Shown: in pieces, positions 1 through 9,798 of the stretch
Position numbering within the stretch: the stretch's first letter is position 1
Layout of the letters: each line of letters begins with the position of its first letter
Source of the DNA: Atherix ibis
Lineage: Eukaryota; Arthropoda; Insecta; Diptera; Athericidae
Length of the DNA stretch: 64,000 bases
Reading direction: 5' to 3'
NCBI GenBank assembly: GCA_958298945.1
Contig: OY282610.1
Coordinates: forward strand, 52,955,667 to 53,019,666
The notes under the pieces: model-generated
What the model saw: only the letters and a program-made list of their open reading frames with translations
The model's database searches: none
What the model was told of the DNA's origin: nothing
Position numbers and translations under genes: made by a program

Positions 1-1270
1 AAAATTTATCCAGAAAGGATATTCTCATTCCAATCTAGAAAATATGTATTGGAGAAGCTTTGCCTGAAAGTACGCAATGACACCATAAAAACAATTCTAA
101 AAACCTTAATTTGTATACAAAAAAAAAACGAATTTTAGGAAAGAAAACTATAAATTTTATGAATTTTTTCTCAAAATCACCAACAAAAATTTATCCAGAA
201 AGGATATTCTCATTCCAATCGAGAAAATATGCATTGGAGAAGCTTTGCCTAAAAGTACGCAATGACACCATAAAAACCGTTCTAAAAACCTTAATTTTTA
301 TACAAAAAAAACGAATTTTAATAAAGAAAACAATTAATTTTATGAATTTTTTCTCAAAATCACCAACAAAAATTTATCCAGAAAGGATATTCTCATTCCA
401 ATCGAGAAAATATGCATTGGAGAAGCTTTGCCTAAAAGTACGCAATGACACCATAAAAACCGTTCTAAAATCCTTAATTTTTATACAAAAAAAACGAATT
501 TTAAGTAAGAAAACCATAAATTTTATGAATTTTTTCTCAAAATCACCAACAAAAATTTATCCAGAAAGGATATTCTCATTCCAATCGAGAAAATATGCAT
601 TGGAGAAGCTTTGCCTGAAAGTACGCAATGACAGCATCAAAACAATTCTAAAAACCTTAATTTGTATACAAAAAAAAACGAATTTTAGGAAAGAAAACTA
701 TAAATTTTATGATTTTTTTCTCAAAATCACCAACAAAAATTTATCCAGAAAGGATATTCTCATTCCAATCGAGAAAATATGCATTGGAGAAGCTTTGCCT
801 AAAAATACGCAATGACACCATAAAAACCGTTCTAAAAACCTTAATTTTTATACAAAAAAAACGAATTTTAATAAAGAAAACAATTAATTTTATGAATTTT
901 TTCTCAAAATCACCAACAAAAATTTATCCAGAAAGGATATTCTCATTCCAATCGAGAAAATATGCATTGGAGAAGCTCTGCCTAAAAGTACGCAATGACA
1001 CCATAAAAACCGTTCTAAAAACCTTGATTTTTATACAAAAAAAAAACGAATTTTAAGAAAGAAAACCATAAATTTTATGAATTTTTTCTCAAAATCACCA
1101 ACAAAAATTTATCCAGAAATGATATTCTCATTCCAATCGAGAAAATATGCATTGGAGAAGCTTTGCCTGAAAGTACGCAATGACACCATAAAAACAATTC
1201 TAAAAACCTTAATTTTTATACAAAAAAAATGAATTTTAAGAAAGAAAACCATAAATTTTATGAATTTTTT
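1..1270 (+). repeat. A tract 0: 6 full monomers plus a partial one
   Basis: The window opens about 16 bases inside a monomer (1-169). Six complete monomers follow. The last (from about 1086) is the pre-B subtype, marked by CAGAAATGATATTC and an A-run ending in ATGAATTTTAAG. Confidence 0.93.
170..352 (+). repeat. Reference A monomer (183-bp form)
   Basis: This is a representative complete A monomer. Landmarks in order: CTCAAAATCACC, TTATCCAGAAAGGATATTC, CATTCCAATCGAG, a GCATTGG or GTATTGG subtype site, AAGCTTTGCCT, GTACGCAATGACACC, then an A-run followed by CGAATTTTA, and finally TTTTATGAATTTTTT. The A-run has 8 bases here, giving 183 bp. Copies with 9 bases, such as 536-719, are 184 bp. Subtypes differ at GTATTGG/GCATTGG, CCTGAAAG/CCTAAAAG, ACAATTCT/ACCGTTCT and TTGTATAC/TTTTATAC. 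Confidence 0.95.
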
Positions 1271-1455
1271 CTCAAAACCACCAACAAAAATTTATCCAGA
1301 AATCATTTTCTCATTCCAATGAGAATAATATGAATTGGAGAAGCTTTGCCTGAAAGTGCACAATCATACCCTAAACAAACATCTCCAAAAAACCACCATT
1401 TTCATAGAGAAAAACAAATTTTAAGAGAAAGTGGACTCAGTGTAATAATTGTTGC
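1271..1455 (+). repeat. B1 unit (reference copy)
   Basis: The left half is close to an A monomer up to GCCTGAAAGTG. The right half diverges (GCACAATCATACCC and onward) but keeps an AAATTTTAAGAGAAAG echo of the A monomer's tail. It carries the near-palindrome CTCATTCCAATGAG at 1310-1323, with 6-bp arms and a 2-base centre, which A monomers lack because they read CCAATCGAG. The boundary with Bu is approximate. Confidence 0.85.
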
Positions 1456-1622
1456 CTCCTATTTTTTGAGAAAACTGGGTGCCTGGTGTAAAAATAGGAT
1501 TTTCGTGAATATTGTCACAAATTTTCGATTTTTTGTGGTTTTTTGCATATCTTTAGGTGGTCAATTTATTTTGCTTTCAGTAAATAAAAAATTTAATTTT
1601 AGGCAATTTTTTTTTAATAGTG
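1456..1622 (+). repeat. Bu unit, the least monomer-like part of the HOR (reference copy)
   Basis: This segment of about 169 bp contains ACTGGGTGCCTGG, GTGGTTTTTTGCATATC and TTTGCTTTCAG. Only its last 50 bases or so resemble an A-monomer tail. It is T-rich on the printed strand, whereas A monomers are A-rich. It could be a very old monomer or a captured unrelated sequence. An open frame of 98 codons (read from TTG) runs through it in most copies but is broken in several, so I do not call it coding. Confidence 0.8.
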
Positions 1623-1791
1623 CTCACAAAAATTTATTCTGAAAGGATATTCCTTTTTCGATCAGGATAATATGGATCTAGAAGGCTATGTTAAAGTGTA
1701 TGTAATGAAACCATGAAACAAATTGCCATTTTTATCCAAAAAAGTAAACTTTATTTTTAAAAAAATACAGCGAACTTTAGGTATTTTTTTT
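1623..1791 (+). repeat. B2 unit (reference copy)
   Basis: This diverged monomer is about 169 bp. It aligns along most of its length to A: CTCACAAAAATTTATTCTGAAAGGATATTC matches the A start in pieces, followed by GATCAGGATAATATGGATC in place of AATCGAGAAAATATG, then GTAATGAAACCATGAAACAA in place of GCAATGACACCATAAAAACAA. It is roughly 14 bases shorter than A, mainly at the 3' end. Confidence 0.8.
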
Positions 1792-1974
1792 TAAAACGCC
1801 TGGAAAAAATTTTCCTGTAAGGACTTTTTTAGTCCGATCAGGATAATAAGAATAATTATTAGTTTCACATATGTATGCGCATTAACATCATTAAACAAAT
1901 TTTCGAAAAAATTTCCTTTTTCATAGAAAAATAGAAATTTAAAAAAAAATTTAATGATCTTTTGGCAAATTTTT
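1792..1974 (+). repeat. B3 unit, rich in short dyads (reference copy)
   Basis: This diverged monomer is about 183 bp. It contains a cluster of inverted repeats: GGAAAAAATTTTCC at 1802-1815, GGACT-TTTTT-AGTCC at 1821-1835, the perfect palindrome AATAATTATT at 1851-1860 and ATGCGCAT at 1875-1882. It ends with TTAATGATCTTTTGGC. The cluster recurs in nearly every B block; copy 2 has lost most of it by deletion. Confidence 0.8.
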
Positions 1975-2157
1975 CTCAAAACTCCCACCGAAATTTATCG
2001 TGACATGTCATTTTCCTTCCAATCATTATACTAAGAGTCATAGAAGGTTTGCCTGAAAGTGTGCAATGACACCACAAAATAAATTCTAAAAAACCGTAAT
2101 TTTTATACAAAAACAACGAATTTTAATAAAGAAAACAATTAATTTTATGAATTTTTT
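1975..2157 (+). repeat. B4 unit (reference copy)
   Basis: This unit is of monomer length. The left half is diverged (CTCAAAACTCCCACCG, GTGACATGTCATTTTCC). From GCCTGAAAGTG onward the right half returns to near-A sequence, with the distinctive GTGTGCAATGACACCAC and the linker AATAAAGAAAACAATTAATT leading into the first A monomer. It is the mirror situation to B1, whose left half is A-like. Confidence 0.85.
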
Positions 2158-2891
2158 CTCAAAATCACCAACAAAAATTTATCCAGAAAGGATATTCTCA
2201 TTCCAATCGAGAAAATATGTATTGGAGAAGCTTTGCCTGAAAGTACGCAATGATACCATAAAAACAATTCTAATAACCTTAATTTATATACAAAAAAAAA
2301 CCAATTTTAGGAAAGAAAACTATAAATTTTATGAATTTTTTCTCAAAATCACCAACAAAAATTTATCCAGAAAGGATATTCTCATTCCAATCGAGAAAAT
2401 ATGCATTGGAGAAGCTTTGCCTAAAAGTACGCAATGACACCATAAAAACCGTTCTAAAAACCTTAATTTTTATACAAAAAAAACGAATTTTAATAAAGAA
2501 AACAATTAATTTTATGAATTTTTTCTCAAAATCACCAACAAAAATTTATCCAGAAAGGATATTCTCATTCCAATCGAGAAAATATGCATTGGAGAAGCTT
2601 TGCCTAAAAGTACGCAATGACACCATAAAAACCGTTCTAAAAACCTTAATATTTATACAAAAAAAAACGAATTTTAAGAAAGAAAACCATAAATTTTATG
2701 AATTTTTTCTCAAAATCACCAACAAAAATTTATCCAGAAATGATATTCTCATTCCAATCGAGAAAATATGCATTGGAGAAGCTTTGCCTGAAAGTACGCA
2801 ATGACACCATAAAAACAATTCTAAAACCCTTAATTTTTATACAAAAAAAATGAATTTTAAGAAAGAAAACCATAAATTTTATGAATTTTTT
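2158..2891 (+). repeat. A tract 1: 4 monomers
   Basis: 734 bp. The first unit is the GTATTGG subtype. The middle units are GCATTGG with CCTAAAAG. The last is the CAGAAATGATATTC pre-B subtype. Confidence 0.92.
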
Positions 2892-3676
2892 CTCAAAACC
2901 ACCAACAAAAATTTATCCAGAAAGAATTTTCTCATTCCAATGAGAATAATATGAATTGGAGAAGCTTTGCCTGAAAGTGCACAATCATACCCCAAACAAA
3001 CATCTCCAAAAAACCACCATTTTCATAGAGAAAAACAAATTTTAAGAGAAAGTGGACTCAGTGTAATAATTGTTGCCTCCTATTTTTTGAGAAAACTGGG
3101 TGCCTGGTGTAAAAATTGGATTTTCGTGAATATTGTCACAAATTTTCGAATTTTTGTGGTTTTTTGCATATCTTTAGGTGGTCAATTTATTTTGCTTTCA
3201 GTAAATAAAAAATTTAATTTTAGGCAATTTTTTTTTAATAGTGCTCACAAAAATTTATTCTGAAAGGATATTCCTTTTTCGATCAGGATAATATGGATCT
3301 AGAAGGCTATGTTAAAGTGTATGTAATGAAACCATGAAACAAATTGCCATTTTTATCCAAAAAAGCAAACTTTATTTTTAAAAAAATACAGCGAACTTTA
3401 GGAATTTTTTTTTAAAACGCCTGGAAAAAATTTCCTTTTTCATAGAAAAATAGAAATTTAAAAAAAAATTTAATGATCTTTTGGCAAATTTTTCTCAAAA
3501 CTCCCACCGAAATTTATCGTGACATGTCATTTTCCTTCCAATCATTATATTAAGAGTCATAGAATTTTTGCCTGAAAGTGTGCAATGACACCACAAAATA
3601 AATTCTAAAAAACCTTAATTTTTATACAAAAAAAACGAATTTTAATAAAGAAAACAATTAATTTTATGAATTTTTT
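2892..3676 (+). repeat. B block 2 (785 bp, deleted)
   Basis: About 102 bp shorter than the standard block. B3 jumps from CCTGGAAAAAATTT directly to CCTTTTTCATAG near 3421-3440. The two intact sites share GAAAAAATTT(T)CC, so this looks like a microhomology deletion. The deletion removes the hairpin and palindrome cluster of B3. Confidence 0.92.
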
Positions 3677-4596
3677 CTCAAAATCACCAACAAAAATTTA
3701 TCCAGAAAGGATATTCTCACTCCAATCGAGAAAATATGTATTGGAGAAGCTTTGCCTGAAAGTACGCAATGACACCATAAAAACAAATCTAAAAACCTTA
3801 ATTTGTATACAAAAAAAAACGAATTTTAAGAAAGAAAACTATAAATTTTATGAATTTTTTCTCAAAATCACCAACAAAAATTTATCCAGAAAGGATATTC
3901 TCATTTCAATCGAGAAAATATGTATTGGAGAAGCTTTGCCTGAAAGTACGCAATGACACCATAAAATTAATTCTAAAAACCTTAATTTGTATACAAAAAA
4001 AAACGAATTTTAGGAAAGAAAACTATACATTTTATGAATTTTTTCTCAAAATCACCAACAAAAATTTATCCAGAAATGATATTCTCATTCCAATCGAGAA
4101 AATATGCATTGGAGAAGCTTTGCCTGAAAGTACGCAATGACACCATAAAAACAATTCTAAAAACCTTAATTTGTATACAAAAAAAAAACGAATTTTAGGA
4201 AAGAAAACTATAAATTTTATGAATTTTTTCTCAAAATCACCAACAAAAATTTATCCAGAAAGGATATTCTCCTTCCAATCGAGAAAATATGCATTGGAGA
4301 AGCTTTGCCTAAAAGTACGCAATGACACCATAAAAACCGTTCTAAAAACCTTAATTTTTATACAAAAAAAAACGAATTTTAAAAAAGAAAACCATAAATT
4401 TTATGAATTTTTTCTCAAAATCACCAACAAAAATTTATCCAGAAATGATATTCTCATTCCAATCGAGAAAATATGCATTGGAGAAGCTTTGCCTGAAAGT
4501 ACGCAATGACACCATAAAAACAATTCTAAAACCCTTAATTTTTATACAAAAAAAATGAATTTTAAGAAAGAAAACCATAAATTTTATGAATTTTTT
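3677..4596 (+). repeat. A tract 2: 5 monomers
   Basis: 920 bp. The second unit carries ATAAAATTAATTCT instead of AAACAATTCT. The last two include CAGAAATGATATTC units. Confidence 0.92.
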
Positions 4597-5483
4597 CTCA
4601 AAACCACCAACAAAAATTTATCCAGAAAGAATTTTCTCATTCCAATGAGAATAATATGAATTGGAGAAGCTTTGCCTGAAAGTGCACAATCATACCCCAA
4701 ACAAACATCTCCAAAAAACCACCATTTTCATAGAGAAAAACAAATTTTAAGAGAAAGTGGACTCAGTGTAATAATTGTTGCCTCCTATTTTTTGAGAAAA
4801 CTGGGTGCCTGGTGTAAAAATTGGATTTTCGTGAATATTGTCACAACTTTTCGAATTTTTGTGGTTTTTTGCATATCTTTAGGTGGTCAATTTATTTTGC
4901 TTTCAGTAAATAAAAAATTTAATTTTAGGCAATTTCTTTTTAATAGTGCTCACAAAAATTTATTCTGAAAGGATATTCCTTTTTCGATCAGGATAATATG
5001 GATCTAGAAGGCTATGTTAAAGTGTATGTAATGAAACCATGAAACAAATTGCCATTTTTATCCAAAAAAGCAAACTTTATTTTTAAAAAAATACAGCGAA
5101 CCTTAGGTATTTTTTTTTAAAACGCCTGGAAAAAATTTTCCTGTAAGGACTTTTTTAGTCCGATCAGGATAATAACAATAATTATTAGTTTCACATATGT
5201 ATGCGCATTAACATCATTAAACAAATTTTCGAAAAAATTTCCTTTTTCATAGAAAAATAGAAATTAAAAAAAAAATTTAATGATCTTTTGGCAAATTTTT
5301 CTCAAAACTCCCACCGAAATTTATCGTGACATGTCATTTTCCTTCCAATCATTATATTAAGAGTCATAGAAGGTTTGCCTGAAAGTGTGCAATGACACCA
5401 CAAAATAAATTCTAAAAAACCTTAATTTTTATACAAAAAAAACGAATTTTAATAAAGAAAACAATTAATTTTATGAATTTTTT
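4597..5483 (+). repeat. B block 3 (887 bp)
   Basis: Private variants: CACAACTTTTCG in Bu, CAATTTCTTTTTAATAG at the Bu/B2 join and ATAACAATAATT in the B3 palindrome region. B3 has AAATTAAAAAAAAAATTT, which also occurs in B blocks 9 and 26. Confidence 0.92.
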
Positions 5484-6034
5484 CTCAAAATCACCAACAA
5501 AAATTTATCCAGAAAGGATATTCTCATTCCAATCGAGAAAATATGCATTGGAGAAGCTTTGCCTGAAAGTACGCAATGACACCATAAAAACAATTCTAAA
5601 AACCTTAATTTGTATACAAAAAAAAACGAATTTTAGGAAAGAAAACTATAAATTTTATGAATTTTTTCTCAAAATCACCAACAAAAGTTTATCCAGAAAG
5701 GATATTCTCATTCCAATCGAGAAAATATGTATTGGAGAAGCTTTGCCTGAAAGTACGCAATGACACCATAAAAACAATTCTAAAAACCTTAATTTGTATA
5801 CAAAAAAAAACGAATTTTAGGAAAGAAAACTATAAATTTTATGAATTTTTTCTCAAAATCACCAACAAAAATTTATCCAGAAATGATATTCTCATTCCAA
5901 TCGAGAAAATATGCATTGGAGAAGCTTTGCCTGAAAGTACGCAATGACACCATAAAAAAAATTCTAAAAACCTTAATTTTTATACAAAAAATATGAATTT
6001 TAAGAAAGAAAACCATAAATTTTATGAATTTTTT
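5484..6034 (+). repeat. A tract 3: 3 monomers
   Basis: 551 bp. The third unit ends in an interrupted A-run (AAAAAATATGAATTTT) just before B. Confidence 0.92.
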
Positions 6035-6921
6035 CTCAAAACCACCAACAAAAATTTATCCAGAAAGAATTTTCTCATTCCAATGAGAATAATATGAATT
6101 GGAGAAGTTTTGCCTGAAAGTGCACAATCATACCCCAAACAAACATCTCCAAAAAACCACCATTTTCATAGAGAAAAACAAATTTTAAGAGAAAGTGGAC
6201 TCAGTGTAATAATTGTTGCCTCCTATTTTTTGAGAAAACTGGGTGCCTGGTGTAAAAATTGGATTTTCGTGAATATTGTCACAAATTTTCGAATTTTTGT
6301 GGTTTTTTGCATATCTTTAGGTGGTCAATTTATTTTGCTTTCAGTAAATAAAAAATTTAATTTTAGGCAATTTTTTTTTAATAGTGCTCACAAAAATTTA
6401 TTCTGAAAGGATATTCCTTTTTCGATCAGGATAATATGGATCTAGAAGGCTATGTTAAAGTGTATGTAATGAAACCATGAAACAAATTGCCATTTTTATC
6501 CAAAAAAGCAAACATTATTTTTAAAAAAATACAGCGAACTTTAGGTATTTTTTTTTAAAACGCCTGGAAAAAATTTTCCTGTAAGGACTTTTTTAGTCCG
6601 ATCAGGATAATAAGAATAATTATTAGTTTCACATATGTATGCGCATTAACATCATTAAACAAATTTTCGAAAAAATTTCCTTTTTCATAGAAAAATAGAA
6701 ATTTAAAAAAAAATTTAATGATCTTTTGGCAAATTTTTCTCAAAACTCCCACCGAAATTTATCGTGACATGTCATTTTCCTTCCAATCATTATATTAAGA
6801 GTCATAGAAGGTTTGCCTGAAAGTGTGCAATGACACCACAAAATAAATTCTAAAAAACCTTAATTTTTATACAAAAAAAACGAATTTTAATAAAGAAAAC
6901 AATTAATTTTATGAATTTTTT
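6035..6921 (+). repeat. B block 4 (887 bp)
   Basis: Near consensus. Private variants are GAAGTTTTGCCTG in B1 and GCAAACATTAT in B2. Confidence 0.92.
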
Positions 6922-7655
6922 CTCAAAATCACCAACAAAAATTTATCCAGAAAGGATATTCTCATTCCAATCGAGAAAATATGTATTGAAAAAGCTTTGC
7001 CTGAAAGTACGCAATGACACCATAAAAACAATTCTAAAAACCTTAATTTGTATACAAAAAAAAACGAATTTTAAGAAAGAAAACTATAAATTTTATGAAT
7101 TTTTTCTCAAAATCACCAACAAAAATTTATCCAGAAAGGATATTCTCATTCCAATCGAGAAAATATGTATTGGAGAAGCTTTGCCTGAAAGTACGCAATG
7201 ACACCATAAAAACAATTCTAAAAACCTTAATTTGTATACAAAAAAAAACGAATTTTAGGAAAGAAAACTATAAATTTTATGAATTTTTTCTCAAAATCAC
7301 CAACAAAAATTTATCCAGAAAGGATATTCTCATTCCAATCGAGAAAATATGCATTGGAGAAGCTTTGCCTAAAAGTACACAATGACACCATAAAAACCGT
7401 TCTAAAAACCTTAATTTTTATACAAAAAAAACGAATTTTAAGAAAGAAAACCATAAATTTTATGAATTTTTTCTCAAAATCACCAAAAAAAATTTATCCA
7501 GAAATGATATTCTCATTCCAATCGAGAAAATATGCATTGGAGAAGCTTTGCCTGAAAGTACGCAATGACACCATAAAAACAATTCTAAAAACCTTAATTT
7601 TTATACAAAAAAAATGAATTTTAAGAAAGAAAACCATAAATTTTATGAATTTTTT
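6922..7655 (+). repeat. A tract 4: 4 monomers
   Basis: 734 bp. The first unit has TATTGAAAAAGC. The last reads CACCAAAAAAAATT. Confidence 0.92.
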
Positions 7656-8542
7656 CTCAAAACCACCAACAAAAATTTATCCAGAAAGAATTTTCTCATT
7701 CCAATGAGAATAATATGAATTGGAGAAGCTTTGCCTGAAAAAGCACAATCATACCCCAAACAAACATCTCCAAAAAACCACCATTTTCATAGAGAAAAAC
7801 AAATTTTAAGAGAAAGTGGACTCAGTGTAATAATTGTTGCCTCCTATTTTTTGAGAAAACTGGGTGCCTGGTGTAAAAATTGGATTTTCGTGAATATTGT
7901 CACAAATTTTCGAATTTTTGTGGTTTTTTGCATATCTTTAGGTGGTCAATTTATTTTGCTTTCAGTAAATAAAAAATTTAATTTTAGGAAATTTTTTTTT
8001 AATATTGCTCACAAAAATTTATTCTGAAAGGATATTCCTTTTTCGATCAGGATAATATGGATCTAGAAGGCTATGTTAAAGTGTATGTAATGAAACCATG
8101 AAACAAATTGCCATTTTTATCCAAAAAAGCAAACTTTATTTTTAAAAAAATACAGCGAACTTTAGGTATTTTTTTTTAAAACGCCTGGAAAAAATTTTCC
8201 TGTAAGGACTTTTTTAGTCCGATTAGGATAATAAGAATAATTATTAGTTTCACATATGTATGCGCATTAACATAATTAAACAAATTTTCGAAAAAATTTC
8301 CTTTTTCATAGAAAAATAGAAATTTAAAAAAAAATTTAATGATCTTTTGGTAAATTTTTCTCAAAACTCCCACCGAAATTTATCGTGACGTGTCATTTTC
8401 CTTCCAATCATTATATTAAGAGTCATAGAAGGTTTGCCTGAAAGTGTGCAATGACACCACAAAATAAATTCTAAAAAACCTTAATTTTTATACAAAAAAA
8501 ACGAATTTTAATAAAGAAAACAATTAATTTTATGAATTTTTT
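7656..8542 (+). repeat. B block 5 (887 bp)
   Basis: Variants: GAAAAAGCACAATC in B1, AATATTGCTC at the B2 start, GATTAGGATAA and TTTGGTAAAT in B3, and GACGTGTC in B4. TTTGGTAAAT is shared with B blocks 6, 36 and 39. Confidence 0.92.
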
Positions 8543-8910
8543 CTGAAAATCACCAACAAAAATTTATCCAGAAAGGATATTCTCATTCCAATCGAGAAAA
8601 TATGTATTGGAGAAGCTTTGCCTGAAAGTACGCAATGACACCATAAAAACAATTCTAAAAACCTTAATTTGTATACAAACAAAAACGAATTTTAGGAAAG
8701 AAAACTATAAATTTTATGAATTTTTTCTCAAAATCACCAACAAAAATTTATCCAGAAAGGATATTCTCATTCCAATCGAGAAAATATGTATTGGAGAAGC
8801 TTTGCCTGAAAGTACGCAATGACACCATAAAAACAATTCTAAAAACCTTAATTTGTATACAAAAAAAAACGAATTTTAGGAAAGAAAACTATAAATTTTA
8901 TGAATTTTTT
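8543..8910 (+). repeat. A tract 5: 2 monomers
   Basis: 368 bp. The first unit starts CTGAAAATC rather than CTCAAAATC. The tract enters B without the usual pre-B subtype monomer, so the final unit was probably lost or exchanged. Confidence 0.9.
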
Positions 8911-9798
8911 CTCAAAACCACCAACAAAAATTTATCCAGAAAGAATTTTCTCATTCCAATGAGAATAATATGAATTGGAGAAGCTTTGCCTGAAAGTGCA
9001 CAATCATACCCCAAACAAACATCTCCAAAAAACCACCATTTTCATAGAGAAAAACAAATTTTAAGAGAAAGTGGACTCAGTGTAATAATTGTTGCCTCCT
9101 ATTTTTTGAGAAAACTGGGTGCCTGGTGTAAAAATTGGATTTTCGTGAATATTGTCACAAATTTTCGAATTTTTGTGGTTTTTTGCATATCTTTAGGTGG
9201 TCAATTTATTTTGCTTTCAGTAAATAAAAAATTTAATTTTAGGCAATTTTTTTTTAATAGTGCTCACAAAAATTTATTCTGAAAGGATATTCCTTTTTCG
9301 ATCAGGATAATATGGGATCTAGAAGGCTATGTTAAAGTGTATGTAATGAAACCATGAAACAAATTGCCATTTTTATCCAAAAAAGCAAACTTTATTTTTA
9401 AAAAAATACAGCGAACTTTAGGTATTTTTTTTTAAAACGCCTGGAAAAAATTTTCCTGTAAGGACTTTTTTAGTCCGATCAGGATAATAAGAATAATTAT
9501 TAGTTTCACATATGTATGCGCATTAACATCATTAAACAAATTTTCGAAAAAATTTCCTTTTTCATAGAAAAATAGAAATTTAAAAAAAAATTTAATGATC
9601 TTTTGGTAAATTTTTCTCAAAACTCCCACCGAAATTTATCGTGACATGTCATTTTCGTTCCAATCATTATATTAAGAGTCATAGAAGGTTTGCCTGAAAG
9701 TGTGCAATGACACCACAAAATAAATTCTAAAAAACCTTAATTTTTGTACAAAAAAAACGAATTTTAATAAAGAAAACAATTAATTTTATGAATTTTTT
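8911..9798 (+). repeat. B block 6 (888 bp)
   Basis: One extra G (ATATGGGATC near 9313) accounts for the added base. Also TTTGGTAAAT in B3 and ATTTTCGTTCC in B4. Confidence 0.92.

Larger units (their letters stand above)
1271..2157 (+). repeat. B block 1 (887 bp)
   Basis: Private variants: CAGAAATCATTTTC near 1300, AAAAATAGGATT in Bu, CGATTTTTTGTGG instead of CGAATTTTTGTGG (this weakens the Bu dyad), AAAAGTAAAC in B2 and ATACTAAGAG in B4. Confidence 0.92.

Noticed and set aside
1560..1590. Splice acceptor or intron signal at TTTGCTTTCAG
   Set aside because: Polypyrimidine plus AG is expected by chance in T-rich DNA. There is no matching exon or coding context.
1456..1622. Transposon insertion origin of Bu
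   Set aside because: No terminal inverted repeats, no target-site duplication and no coding remnant were visible. Its length fits a monomer slot. It is kept only as an alternative for checking.
1346..1642. 98-codon open frame across B1/Bu present in most B blocks
   Set aside because: It starts at TTG, not ATG. It persists because B blocks are homogenised. It is stopped by TAA in block 15, frame-shifted in blocks 14 and 17, and broken by TTTCTGAAAAC in blocks 33-35.
1791..1988. 65-codon (in some copies 100-codon) minus-strand open frame over B3, and a 67-codon plus-strand frame in blocks 17, 20, 23 and 24
   Set aside because: Low-complexity F/K/I-rich translation of AT-rich DNA, lost in blocks with small A-run changes (3, 9, 26) and in deleted block 2. 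No sign of constraint.
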